This document shows, one piece after another, positions 15,759 to 21,526 of a stretch of 21,526 nt of DNA. The stretch's first letter is position 1. Each line of letters opens with the position of its first letter. The DNA is from Roseburia_D sp964388945 (GTDB lineage: Bacteria; Bacillota; Clostridia; Lachnospirales; Lachnospiraceae), in NCBI GenBank assembly GCA_964388945.1, contig CAYMCM010000041.1:1-21526 (forward strand), given 5' to 3'. A model generated the notes under the pieces. It worked only from the letters and a program-made list of their open reading frames with translations, was not told the DNA's origin and made no database searches. The translations under genes were made by a program, and so were the position numbers.

Positions 15759-17600
15759 TCACGCTTTCTCCCATACTGCCGCTACAAGCACCGTCATATC
15801 ATCGCTGACTTTTCCATCTGTGTATACCAACACCTGATCTAAGAGCTGTTTTGCAAATCTGCCCGGATGATTCGTATCGATCCCGGCAATGATATGCTCC
15901 ATCGCTTCCTCCGGATGCGGCACATTTAAGTATTCTAACACTCCATCCGACATCATGATGATAAAATCTCCATCGGACAGAATGCGCTTTGTCTTTTCGA
16001 TCTCCACACTGTGATACACACCCACCGGAAGATTTTCCGATATGAGGCATTCCACATTCTCCGCGTGCCGTATAAACGTCGCAGACGCACCGATCTTATA
16101 AAAGGTGCAGTTCCCATCATAAAGATTGAGTGCGCTGATGTCAACCGTTGAAAACAGATCATCTTCTCCACGGATGACCATCGCAGAATTCATCATGCGG
16201 ATCGCCGTCTCTTTGGAAAATCCCGCCTCCAAAAATTTCTCTATTAACTCTATCACCATTTCGCTTTCCTTACAAGCACGGCTTCCCGAACCCATACCAT
16301 CGGAAAGGCTCATGATAAATTCCCCGTCTTCCAGCTCCTGAAAGGAAAAATTATCTCCGGATACGGATGCCCCTTCTTTGACCAGACGCGCCACTCCATG
16401 CACGGTATGGTACTGTGTGTCCTCCTCGAATACCAGCCGCACACGTTCTTTTCCGATCAGGCTTTTTTCGTTGCGGTGCGGACGCACCCGCTGTCCTGTC
16501 GCTGTATAGACCGCCTTGCCAAGCTCTTTTACGGGTACACAGCCGTCTTTTTTTACCGAAACATCGAGCACAAGCTGCTTTCGCCCATCCTTTTTTTCAT
16601 AAACTGCACCGTCATATACACGAATCCCACGCTCCTTTGCCTGATAGCGAATCTCCGCAAGTGCCTTTTCCTCCCGGACACTGATATCCTCGGGAGGTTT
16701 CGCACAGTCTTCCATAATATATGCCATCGCATTTAGCTGTTGAGCGATGACTTCGCGGTTTTCCTGGAGTCTATTGTACCACGCCATATTGAGTTTTGCC
16801 TTTTCAAATACCCTCACAGCCTCCTCCACGACCCTGGATGTATACGGGCAGTATGCGCGGAGCTTTTTTTCTTCATCTTCATCCGGCACACCGCTCTTTT
16901 TGATCGAAAGGATCAGCGATGTAAAATATTCCTGTATCGGACTTTTTTCTCTCTCCCAGCAAAGCGCACACTGATCGCAGGAAATACAGATCTTCCCCGC
17001 GATCTCATCTTTCATTCTTCCGTATTCTTCGGCGGCAAAATCCTTTTTGTCCGCATTCATTCCCGAAAAGACCTGTGAAAGTCCGAGAAACGAATCTGCA
17101 TATGTCCGCAAGCGTTCCTCTTTGGGCAGCATCTGCGTTCCCCCACCCTGATTTTCTTCTTTTTTTTGAAAAAAAAAGTAAAAAAAGCGGTGCAGTACCA
17201 TCGTAAGTCCGAAAATAAAGATTCCTTCTAAAATCCCGGCAAGCGGTGAACGCTCATTCATCCAGTTAAATACCCCGCCAAACACGGAAAGAACTGCAGT
17301 CGCCACTCCTGCCGCTCCGGCAGCCAGCGTCACCCTGCAATTCCGGTTCACCCACTCCGACATCCGGATCACAACAAACGTAAAAAGTACCGCCATCGCA
17401 TATTTTGCCGTCTGCGTCAGCGGCAGAAACAGCATCATTCCAAGATATAGGAAAAAAGTAAATGCCGCCCTGCCCTGATCCAGCAGATACACTGCTGCAA
17501 AATACGCCGGTATGACCGGATAGCAGCCGGCAAAAGACAATCTGCACGTAAGCATCCCCAGTAAATAAGTAACTATCTGTTTTGTTTTCAGTCGTTTCAT
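15759..17600 (-). CDS. spoIIE: Stage II sporulation protein E, short form
   Basis: This membrane PP2C-type serine phosphatase dephosphorylates SpoIIAA in the forespore to activate sigma-F. The N-terminal about 145 residues are hydrophobic with roughly five spans, followed by a soluble regulatory region with a CxxCxxCxxC cluster (C205, C208, C211, C214). The phosphatase domain covers about 395-610, with SGDNF (414), SDGMGSG (433), FSTVD (483), KIGASA (502), SDGVLE (551) and DDMT (600), which include the metal-binding aspartates. At 613 residues it is much shorter than B. subtilis SpoIIE (827, ten spans); the loss is mainly in the membrane part. AGGAGG precedes the ATG by 11 bases. It is transcribed from the 21-bp-spaced promoter at 17650-17682. 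Confidence 0.95.
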   Translation of the reverse strand: MKRLKTKQIVTYLLGMLTCRLSFAGCYPVIPAYFAAVYLLDQGRAAFTFFLYLGMMLFLPLTQTAKYAMAVLFTFVVIRMSEWVNRNCRVTLAAGAAGVATAVLSVFGGVFNWMNERSPLAGILEGIFIFGLTMVLHRFFYFFFQKKEENQGGGTQMLPKEERLRTYADSFLGLSQVFSGMNADKKDFAAEEYGRMKDEIAGKICISCDQCALCWEREKSPIQEYFTSLILSIKKSGVPDEDEEKKLRAYCPYTSRVVEEAVRVFEKAKLNMAWYNRLQENREVIAQQLNAMAYIMEDCAKPPEDISVREEKALAEIRYQAKERGIRVYDGAVYEKKDGRKQLVLDVSVKKDGCVPVKELGKAVYTATGQRVRPHRNEKSLIGKERVRLVFEEDTQYHTVHGVARLVKEGASVSGDNFSFQELEDGEFIMSLSDGMGSGSRACKESEMVIELIEKFLEAGFSKETAIRMMNSAMVIRGEDDLFSTVDISALNLYDGNCTFYKIGASATFIRHAENVECLISENLPVGVYHSVEIEKTKRILSDGDFIIMMSDGVLEYLNVPHPEEAMEHIIAGIDTNHPGRFAKQLLDQVLVYTDGKVSDDMTVLVAAVWEKA

Positions 17601-17649
17601 TTTTATCCTGCCCTCCTTGTTTTGCTTTGTTTTTTCGAAAGCAAGGGCT

Positions 17650-17682
17650 ATTATAAAAAGACTCGTCTGAAATGTTTGTCAA
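17650..17682 (-). promoter_or_regulatory. spoIIE promoter with 21-bp spacer, Spo0A-dependent type
   Basis: On the minus strand a consensus TTGACA (17677-17682) and TATAAT (17650-17655) are separated by 21 bases, too long for unaided sigma-A use. The B. subtilis spoIIE and spoIIG promoters have the same unusual spacing and need Spo0A~P. Read on plus, TGTCAAA at the -35 is one base from the 0A box TGTCGAA, and TTTCGAA at 17735-17741 is also one base off. The start site should be near 17643. Confidence 0.75.
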
Positions 17683-17821
17683 ACCATTGTTCCGTTTCAA
17701 AAAAGTTTTCGGCATTTTCTCCTTTCCTATGGGATTTCGAATCGAATTGATGAAGTTCACGTTTTTTAAGCTGTTCATGCTCATTCCTGCTTATGAACCA
17801 TCCTTTTCCCCATTGCCATAA

Positions 17822-17854
17822 ATAAAAAAGACCGCTGCCCATCCGGCAGCGATC
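17822..17854 (-). terminator. Terminator of the yabP-yabQ-divIC operon
   Basis: A 10-bp GC-rich stem (17845-17854 with 17830-17839, core CGCTGCC/GGCAGCG, one G-U pair) is followed on the minus strand by TTTTTTATTTAT. It lies 28 bases after the divIC stop and separates that operon from the spoIIE promoter. Confidence 0.92.
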
Positions 17855-17881
17855 ATCCATAATCTTCCTATTTTTACTTAT

Positions 17882-18199
17882 TTATTTTCCGTCCTCGGTT
17901 TCCTGTTCCTTAAACACGATCTCATTATTATAGACCAGTCCGAGCTTACTCTTCGCCACTTCTTCAATGTACTGCTGCGATTGTGTATACTGTTCATAAT
18001 CCGCAAGCTGCTGCTGTTCTTCTGTTGCTTCTTCCAGTTGCTGCGTTAATTCTTTTTCTTTTGCAATGTAAATTTGATCTTCTTTATATAATTTCACGAT
18101 CTGAACAGACATAACGATCAGGAACATGAATACGATCCCTGATACACATAATTTTCCCATTCGGTTTTCTTTCTTTCTCCGTTTACGATATCTGCTCAT
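17882..18199 (-). CDS. divIC: Septum formation initiator, DivIC/FtsB family
   Basis: The product is a 105-residue bitopic division protein. A basic N-terminus (RYRKRRKKENR) is cytoplasmic, one transmembrane helix spans about 17-37, and a coiled coil rich in E/Q covers about 40-80. The C-terminal motif (EEVAKSKLGLVYNNEIVF) matches the DivIC/FtsB family. DivIC pairs with FtsL in the divisome. GGAGG lies 8 bases before the ATG, and the gap to yabQ is 13 bases. Placement after yabP-yabQ is as in B. subtilis. Confidence 0.92.
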   Translation of the reverse strand: MSRYRKRRKKENRMGKLCVSGIVFMFLIVMSVQIVKLYKEDQIYIAKEKELTQQLEEATEEQQQLADYEQYTQSQQYIEEVAKSKLGLVYNNEIVFKEQETEDGK

Positions 18200-18212
18200 A
18201 GCGAAGCCTCCA

Positions 18213-18641
18213 TTACAGTTTGCATAGACCTATTTTAACCAGTCTGACTACTTTTTTCAATAGCTTTTTCAACTTTTTCAGAGGCCGGCATAAAATTCTG
18301 CCCGCTTTTCCTGTGATCCCTGCGGCCACACCAAGCACGCGCGATGCATACTTTACCAGAAACGGACTGACAAACCGGTTATAAGCAAACATTCCTCCAG
18401 CCATTCCTCCGATCGCAAATCCCCGGATCAGTCCGTCATTTTCCTGATAAAGCATGGCAAATACAAACACCGCACAAAGCAGCCAATAAAAGAAATCTTC
18501 AATGGCGATCCAGATGGTTCCGTGAGCGATCACCCGCCGGAAGATCCGAAACAGATCGTAAAACAGGATCATTGCCGCTCCCGAAAGAATCGACACCATC
18601 AGAAAACGCAGTTCTGTAAGGATGCTTTCACTGACCATCAT
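18213..18641 (-). CDS. yabQ: Spore cortex biosynthesis protein YabQ
   Basis: This 142-residue membrane protein is needed for spore cortex formation in B. subtilis. Three to four hydrophobic helices cover about 10-95, with the YabQ-type pattern ILFYDLFRIFRR (25-36) and DFFYWLL (49-55). The C-terminal tail is strongly basic (LKKLKKLLKKVVRLVK). It is shorter than B. subtilis YabQ, about 211. ATGATG starts overlap the yabP TGA; the first or second ATG may be used. Confidence 0.9.
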   Translation of the reverse strand: MMVSESILTELRFLMVSILSGAAMILFYDLFRIFRRVIAHGTIWIAIEDFFYWLLCAVFVFAMLYQENDGLIRGFAIGGMAGGMFAYNRFVSPFLVKYASRVLGVAAGITGKAGRILCRPLKKLKKLLKKVVRLVKIGLCKL

Positions 18642-18922
18642 TTAAAAATACGCCCCAGGAAGGATTCTCCCTGTTTCGCGTAACTGTTGACCTCCGAATA
18701 AGCGATACTATCGATCCTGCCTTCAATATCCACCTCGCCTTTCTCCAAGGACAGACGGTTGACATGAAGATCATTCCCCTTGATCAACAGCATCCCAAGC
18801 TCCGTCTCAAGCAAAATCTCCGCCACATCAAAGGACAATACGTCTACGATCCCGCTGAAACTGCCGGATTTGCGATTTTGCAGTAATACTTTATGTGCTT
18901 TTGAAACCGTTTTTTCTTCCAT
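18638..18922 (-). CDS. yabP: Sporulation protein YabP
   Basis: This is a 94-residue YabP/YqfC-family protein. The body is a small beta-rich domain (about 9-75) with family features FSGIVDVLSFD and LETELGMLLIKGNDLHVNRLSLEKGEVDIEG-like strands. It acts in sporulation and, with YabQ, is mother-cell expressed in B. subtilis. GGGAGG lies 8 bases before the ATG, and the stop overlaps the yabQ start (ATGA), which implies translational coupling. Confidence 0.93.
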   Translation of the reverse strand: MEEKTVSKAHKVLLQNRKSGSFSGIVDVLSFDVAEILLETELGMLLIKGNDLHVNRLSLEKGEVDIEGRIDSIAYSEVNSYAKQGESFLGRIFK

Positions 18923-18972
18923 ATAAAAAGCCTCCCAATTTACTTGATAAAAGGCCTGTTCACCTTTTCTCT

Positions 18973-19003
18973 TAAGTATATTAGGAGGTTCCGGTAAATA
19001 TGT
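18973..19003 (-). promoter_or_regulatory. Possible sigma-E promoter upstream of yabP
   Basis: On the minus strand ACATATTT (18996-19003) resembles a sigma-E -35. After 15 bases comes TATACTTA (18973-18980), a weak match to the CATACAAT -10. yabP and yabQ are sigma-E genes in B. subtilis, which is the main reason for proposing it. The -10 match is only partial. Confidence 0.35.
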
Positions 19004-19009
19004 CCGTTT

Positions 19010-19249
19010 TTACAGATAACGGAACAGATCTTTTGCTTCTTCCTTTTTGGTCGTATCCTGTATATCCAAAACTTCTACCTTCACAGTCTTAGTTCCGAAC
19101 ATGATCTCTATGATGTCACCCACCTTCACATTTACAGATGCTTTAGCAGGTTTTCCGTTCACCATGACGCGCCCGGCATCACACGCTTCATTTGCCACTG
19201 TGCGCCGTTTGATCAGGCGGGATACCTTTAAAAACTTGTCCAGTCTCAT
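19010..19249 (-). CDS. rqcP: S4-domain ribosome quality control protein RqcP
   Basis: This 79-residue RNA-binding protein (YabO, Hsp15-like) is nearly all S4 domain: MRLDKFLKVSRLIKRRTVAN, then DAGRVMVNGKPAK and VKVGDIIEI. RqcP works with RqcH in alanine tailing of stalled nascent chains on 50S subunits. I chose the ATG at 19249 because AGGGAGGA lies 8 bases upstream; ATG 19255 is only 2 bases from it. A longer frame from 19333 would run through the hup terminator and is rejected. No separate promoter is visible between that hairpin and the start. Confidence 0.93.
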   Translation of the reverse strand: MRLDKFLKVSRLIKRRTVANEACDAGRVMVNGKPAKASVNVKVGDIIEIMFGTKTVKVEVLDIQDTTKKEEAKDLFRYL

Positions 19250-19274
19250 GGTCATCTTCCTCCCTCGTTGCCAT

Positions 19275-19326
19275 AACAAAAAACAGAGGTCATAACGAAA
19301 AATCCGATTTTCGTTACACCCTCTGT
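19275..19326 (-). terminator. Terminator between hup and rqcP
   Basis: On the minus strand ACAGAGG...CCTCTGT (19320-19326 with 19283-19289) encloses an inner stem TAACGAAAA/TTTTCGTTA and is followed by TTTTTTGTTAT. It starts 15 bases after the hup stop. As only about 26 bases separate it from the rqcP start, it may act as a leaky terminator. Confidence 0.88.
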
Positions 19327-19341
19327 CAAACATAATTTCAA

Positions 19342-19617
19342 TTATGCGTTGATCATATCTTTTAAAGCTTTTCCTGCTTTGAATTTCGGTGCTTTGGAAG
19401 CTGGAATTGTCATTTCCTTGCCTGTCTGCGGATTTCTTCCTGTTCTTGCAGCTCTCTCAGATACTTCGAATGTTCCGAAACCTACTAACTGGATCTTTTC
19501 ACCCTTCTTTAATTCTTCAGCAACTACATCTGTGAAAGCCTTTAATGCTGTTTCTGCATCTTTTTTGGATAAGTTCGCTTTGTCAGCCATAGCTGAAACC
19601 AATTCTGCTTTGTTCAT
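19342..19617 (-). CDS. hup: DNA-binding protein HU
   Basis: This 91-residue histone-like protein bends and compacts DNA as a dimer. It shows the full HU pattern: MNKAELVSAMADKA, the helical body, FGTFEVSERAARTGRNPQTG (about 47-66, start of the DNA-binding arm with the R-x-G-R-N-P motif), and the ending FKAGKALKDMI. Length matches the family (about 90-92). AGGAGG precedes the ATG, and a near-consensus promoter lies at 19688-19716, as expected for an abundant protein. Confidence 0.98.
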   Translation of the reverse strand: MNKAELVSAMADKANLSKKDAETALKAFTDVVAEELKKGEKIQLVGFGTFEVSERAARTGRNPQTGKEMTIPASKAPKFKAGKALKDMINA

Positions 19618-19687
19618 GTTAAAATTCCTCCTCTGGACTTTTCAATAATATACGAGGCTTTTTTTGTCTAATTTACCTACGAATATA

Positions 19688-19716
19688 TTTATACTTGTTT
19701 TTCCTATGTTTGTCAA
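19688..19716 (-). promoter_or_regulatory. sigma-A promoter of hup
   Basis: On the minus strand, TTGACA (19711-19716), 17 bases and TATAAA (19688-19693), almost consensus. The leader to the hup ATG is about 65 bases. It may also supply rqcP by read-through. Confidence 0.88.
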
Positions 19717-19757
19717 GAAATTTTCCCTATTTTTCGGGATTTCAGCGTTTTTTAACC

Positions 19758-21065
19758 CTATTCTCCAGTAAGCGTATCCATAATGCCGGAGAGAGTTTTT
19801 AAGTAGCTTTCTGTTGCCTCATCCGACAACTCGTTTTCCGCTTCATCTGTGATGATCGAGGAACCCAACTCACTCTGCGTACTGCCCGATGTGCCGCTTT
19901 GTATTCCGGTCGTACTGCTGTCTGTCGTTCCCTGCACGATATTCGTCGTATCCGCCGGATCGGTTCCATTCTCTTCTGTATCTGTTTCAGGTTCCTCTGT
20001 ATCTGTTTCATCATCAGAGGTGACCGCATTGTCCGTCAGGTCGATTATGATATTTGCTGTCTCAGAATTGACCACAAGCTGTTTTGACCATGCGGAATAT
20101 CCCATCGCCGCCGCCTGAAGCGAATGGGTCCCGTAGGTCACCGTAACCGGCACCGCAAGATCCACAGGCTGCCCGTCTAAGATCACCGTTGTATCCGGCA
20201 CAGTTACCGTAAAAGAAAGACTGCATGATTTTGGTCCTTCCCCTTTTATGGTATTAAGATCTACTGTCTCCGTCTCATCCCGCTGTACCGTAACATCCAT
20301 GCTTCCGCCATATCCGTTTCCGGCTGCCGTAAGTTTATATTCACCCTCCGGCACCTCGATCGTCATATTTCCCTTAATCTCATAGTAATACTTCTGCGCA
20401 CCTGAAAGCATGATGTAACCGCCCTCGAAGACCTCCGTCCCCCAAAGCTCGATCTGTCCGTGTCCGGTCGTCACGGTAACAGACAGAATCCGTCTATCAA
20501 TCCCCCATACCCGAAGTTCATCTCCGTCTCCGATATCATTTACCGTAATCACTCCGTTATCCGAAAAGAAGCTGGTATCCTCATTGATCGCATAGTTTGA
20601 TCCCCCGATCGCGAATATATTCTTATCTGCATCTATATTATATTTTTTCACCTGATTCCGTTCCCACGCCCAGTCACTCACTGTAACCTCAGTCAGTATA
20701 TCCTCCTCTGAAGCACGAAAGGTGACTACACTGCCGAGTTCCAGACGTGCGAGCGACATGATACTGCCATACTTATCATAAAAACAAGTTCCTCTGCTGT
20801 AATTCCGCTCTAACAGCTTTCCGTTCTCTACCTTCTGCAACGTAAGCATTTCTGCCACGGTATCAATGTCGACCACAACATAAAGTCCCGTAACGGATGC
20901 GCTCTGTTCCTTTGTCTCCTCGGTGCCCGGCTCCTCTGCCGCCACACTATTATATGTATTTTTTCCTGTCGTAAATTTCTGCGGTTCTTTCGCCTGTGCA
21001 CACCCTGCCGTAAAAAGCAGCAGGATCGCTAACATGAGCGTTCCTATCCTCCCTTGTATCTTCAC
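19758..21065 (-). CDS. PEGA-domain lipoprotein of unknown function
   Basis: The 435-residue product begins at a GTG (21065) behind GAGGTG. The lipobox LFTAGC places the lipidated cysteine at C22, so the protein should sit on the outer face of the membrane. Residues 57-215 form a beta-rich region I do not recognise. At about 233-270 (MTIEVPEGEYKLTAAGNGYGG) there is a partial PEGA-like repeat, and 284-343 is a better PEGA domain (TTVILDGQPV, VTYGTHSLQAAAMGYSAW). The C-terminal part from about 345 is low-complexity, rich in D, E, T, S and G, and looks like a flexible tail. A TATAAT at 21111-21116 on the minus strand may be its -10, with a poor -35. PEGA domains are often surface or wall-associated; no function can be assigned. 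Confidence 0.8.
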   Translation of the reverse strand: MKIQGRIGTLMLAILLLFTAGCAQAKEPQKFTTGKNTYNSVAAEEPGTEETKEQSASVTGLYVVVDIDTVAEMLTLQKVENGKLLERNYSRGTCFYDKYGSIMSLARLELGSVVTFRASEEDILTEVTVSDWAWERNQVKKYNIDADKNIFAIGGSNYAINEDTSFFSDNGVITVNDIGDGDELRVWGIDRRILSVTVTTGHGQIELWGTEVFEGGYIMLSGAQKYYYEIKGNMTIEVPEGEYKLTAAGNGYGGSMDVTVQRDETETVDLNTIKGEGPKSCSLSFTVTVPDTTVILDGQPVDLAVPVTVTYGTHSLQAAAMGYSAWSKQLVVNSETANIIIDLTDNAVTSDDETDTEEPETDTEENGTDPADTTNIVQGTTDSSTTGIQSGTSGSTQSELGSSIITDEAENELSDEATESYLKTLSGIMDTLTGE

Positions 21066-21121
21066 GTTTTCACCTCATCTTGTTTTTGTCACTCAATCAC
21101 TTCGCCGTTCATTATACAATA

Positions 21122-21526
21122 CTATTCCACAAAATGAAACAGCATTTGCAGGAACTGCTGCCGTTCTTTCTCCTGCCCGGTCACTTTATCCAGTTTCTCA
21201 ATGTCTCTGCCGGACACCCATGATTTTTTTGAATTATAATAATGATTTGCCACTTTCCAGAATTTTTCCGGATAGGCGAGCCTGAAACAGATCTGTTCAC
21301 ACTCCATTGCAGACAATTTTTTCTTTCGGTCATACGCGCGGATCATATCCATTCCAAGCCCGGTGTTCCAGTTATGCTTTTCCAAGATCTTCCGCATAAA
21401 ATGCGCAAGATCACTGACCTGAACATCCACATGAAGCTGCTCAAAATTGATGATCCAGATCCCATCTTTCCGAAACAGAATATTATGCTGGTTGTAATCC
21501 CCGTGGCAAAGCCCATACATCTGCTG
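21122..21526 (-). CDS. CotS-like spore coat / phosphotransferase-fold protein, N-terminus beyond window
   Basis: The frame is open at the right edge, so only the C-terminal about 134 residues are visible. CHGDYNQHNIL is the Brenner motif (HGDxxxxN) of the aminoglycoside phosphotransferase/choline kinase fold: catalytic aspartate and metal-binding asparagine. It is followed by WIINFEQLHVDVQVSDLAHFMRK, where family members usually have a D in place of the N of NFE. The remaining helices, with RLAYPEKFWKVANHYYNS, fit CotS/YtaA-type spore coat proteins. Spore coat assignment is inferred from this pattern and from the sporulation genes nearby; a sugar or aminoglycoside kinase is an alternative. 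The stop TAG is followed by the lipoprotein gene 56 bases on. Confidence 0.7.
   Translation of the reverse strand, partial: QQMYGLCHGDYNQHNILFRKDGIWIINFEQLHVDVQVSDLAHFMRKILEKHNWNTGLGMDMIRAYDRKKKLSAMECEQICFRLAYPEKFWKVANHYYNSKKSWVSGRDIEKLDKVTGQEKERQQFLQMLFHFVE

Noticed and set aside
17266..17784. 172-codon minus-strand ORF and the 69-codon one at 17651-17860
   Set aside because: Both run through the spoIIE promoter, and the first overlaps the spoIIE coding start in another frame; the second starts inside the divIC terminator.
19250..19333. N-terminal extension of RqcP (MFDRGCNENRIF...)
   Set aside because: It translates the hup terminator hairpin; the S4 domain and ribosome site fix the start at 19249.

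Overview
The window reads as chromosomal DNA of an anaerobic, spore-forming Firmicute. It most resembles Lachnospiraceae of the Roseburia/Agathobacter type, an inference from gene content and order and not from a search. The support is: a run matching the Bacillus block yabO(rqcP)-yabP-yabQ-divIC-spoIIE-tilS-hpt-ftsH, strong Gram-positive Shine-Dalgarno sequences, moderate GC, tRNA-Tyr without an encoded CCA, and a lipoprotein-dependent maltodextrin transporter with no ATPase gene beside it. Almost every gene is on the minus strand; only the LacI-type regulator is on plus. I see no transposase, integrase, CRISPR array, phage gene or defence island.

Region 1 (1-7060) is a starch/maltodextrin utilisation locus next to tRNA-Phe. 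A divergently transcribed LacI-family regulator faces an operon encoding a substrate-binding lipoprotein, two ABC permeases and a secreted GH13 alpha-amylase. A LacI-type palindrome lies in the operon's long leader. Hairpins between malE and malF and between malG and the amylase suggest graded expression along the operon. A second, cytoplasmic GH13 enzyme of the neopullulanase/cyclomaltodextrinase type (9508-11619) fits as the step that cuts imported oligosaccharides.

Region 2 (7063-9440) holds a PadR repressor / HAAS-domain membrane protein / DUF4097 adhesin-like cassette behind a promoter with tandem operator-like repeats, then tRNA-Tyr.

Region 3 (12023-19750) is the conserved housekeeping and sporulation block. 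spoIIE, tilS, hpt and ftsH follow one another closely; yabP, yabQ and divIC form a second operon; rqcP and hup lie upstream. The spoIIE promoter has the 21-bp hexamer spacing known from Spo0A-activated sigma-A promoters.

Region 4 (19758-21526) encodes a PEGA-domain lipoprotein of unknown role and the 3' part of a CotS-like kinase-fold protein cut by the window edge.

I found no clear candidate for a wholly new system. The points most worth a second look are regulatory layout (spoIIE promoter, padR operators, malE leader), the regular 19-residue DUF4097 repeat, the DFD-to-NFE change in the CotS-like protein, and an unexplained 400-base gap after ftsH with a possible 34-residue ORF.
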